Origin: Endomicrobiia bacterium
Lineage (GTDB): Bacteria > Elusimicrobiota > Endomicrobiia > Endomicrobiales > Endomicrobiaceae
DNA length: 6,293 bases
Reading direction: 5' to 3'
Assembly (NCBI GenBank): GCA_025998295.1
Contig: BNVT01000074.1
Coordinates: forward strand, 1 to 6,293
A program made the translations under genes and the position numbers. The notes beneath the pieces were generated by a model. It had not been told where the DNA came from, did no database searches, and saw only the letters and a program-made list of their open reading frames with translations. Positions 6,136 through 6,293 of the stretch are shown piece after piece (positions within the stretch are counted from its first letter, which is position 1; every line of letters begins with the position of its first letter).

Positions 6136-6293
6136 CTATACCCGCGAAGCAAGCTGTGTGCAAACTGCTTAAAGTAGTAGAATTAGGCTATGGAAACGCT
6201 CAAAAAAGAACAGACAGCATAGTGCATATAAGATACACTATCATTTGTAACACCCAAAAAAGCATAGAAAAGCTATATTTGGAATTTAGAGCG
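6127..6293 (-). repeat. right arm of long inverted repeat, cut by window end
   Basis: The reverse complement matches 411-569 nearly throughout. It contains the same palindromic-element terminus at 6180-6201 (GAATTAGGCTAT followed by GGAAACGCTC) and runs to the window edge, where the other terminus would be expected just beyond. Compared with the left arm it has 8 extra bases at 6229-6236 and two more A bases in the run near 6202-6207. The two arms face each other across about 5.56 kb that holds all four intact genes. Confidence 0.9.
6135..6163 (-). promoter_or_regulatory. candidate inward-facing promoter in the right repeat arm
   Basis: Read on the minus strand, TTGCAC (6163-6158) and TATAGT (6140-6135) are 17 bp apart, mirroring the pair in the left arm. 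The -10 matches consensus at 5 of 6 positions. Transcription would head leftward into the degenerate region and then antisense to lptD. A minus-strand ATG at 6128 sits about where transcription would begin, though no intact gene follows. Confidence 0.3.

Noticed and set aside
5940..6152. 70-codon minus-strand ORF
   Set aside because: It starts inside the right repeat, has no convincing ribosome site or recognisable domain, and another frame of the same strand looks more protein-like.
1..6293. CRISPR array, tRNA or rRNA genes
   Set aside because: No regularly spaced short repeats, and no cloverleaf or rRNA-like stretches were seen by eye on either strand.

Overview
This AT-rich window carries four intact genes, all on the + strand. 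In order they are kdsD (arabinose-5-phosphate isomerase), accD (acetyl-CoA carboxylase carboxyltransferase beta subunit), folC (folylpolyglutamate synthase) and an lptD/ostA-type gene for an outer-membrane LPS assembly protein. KdsD and LptD together point to a Gram-negative, LPS-making bacterium. The low GC, lysine-rich proteins and flanks full of decayed sequence suggest a host-associated or genome-reducing lineage. Elusimicrobiota (Endomicrobium-like) is my guess from overall style, not something the sequence proves.

Layout. Positions 1-90 hold what may be the C-terminal end of a broken transposase. Positions 91-393 have no gene I can support. Positions 394-569 are a repeat whose outer part has 22-bp imperfect terminal inverted repeats, like a small palindromic element. 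The kdsD Shine-Dalgarno begins two bases after this repeat. kdsD (584-1546), accD (1600-2412) and folC (2409-3674) follow closely, and accD/folC overlap by ATGA. A 124-bp gap with a promoter-like and operator-like region precedes lptD (3799-5799). After lptD come a 28-codon ORF and about 240 bp of apparently degenerate sequence. A second copy of the repeat (6127-6293), inverted relative to the first, then runs off the window end.

How the genes fit together. KdsD starts Kdo synthesis, needed for the LPS inner core, and LptD inserts finished LPS into the outer leaflet. AccD supplies malonyl-CoA for the fatty acids of lipid A and phospholipids. FolC is the folate gene that accompanies accD in many bacteria. 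The cluster is therefore an envelope-biogenesis set plus folC.

Most unusual features. (1) A nearly identical inverted repeat of about 160 bp encloses exactly this intact cluster. (2) Both repeat copies keep a promoter-like pair with a 17-bp spacer pointing inward, despite indels inside the spacer. (3) A 9-codon leader ORF with its own Shine-Dalgarno overlaps the lptD start. (4) A 33-bp exact direct repeat lies in frame inside lptD. I saw no complete new defence or mobile system; the repeat architecture is the best lead.
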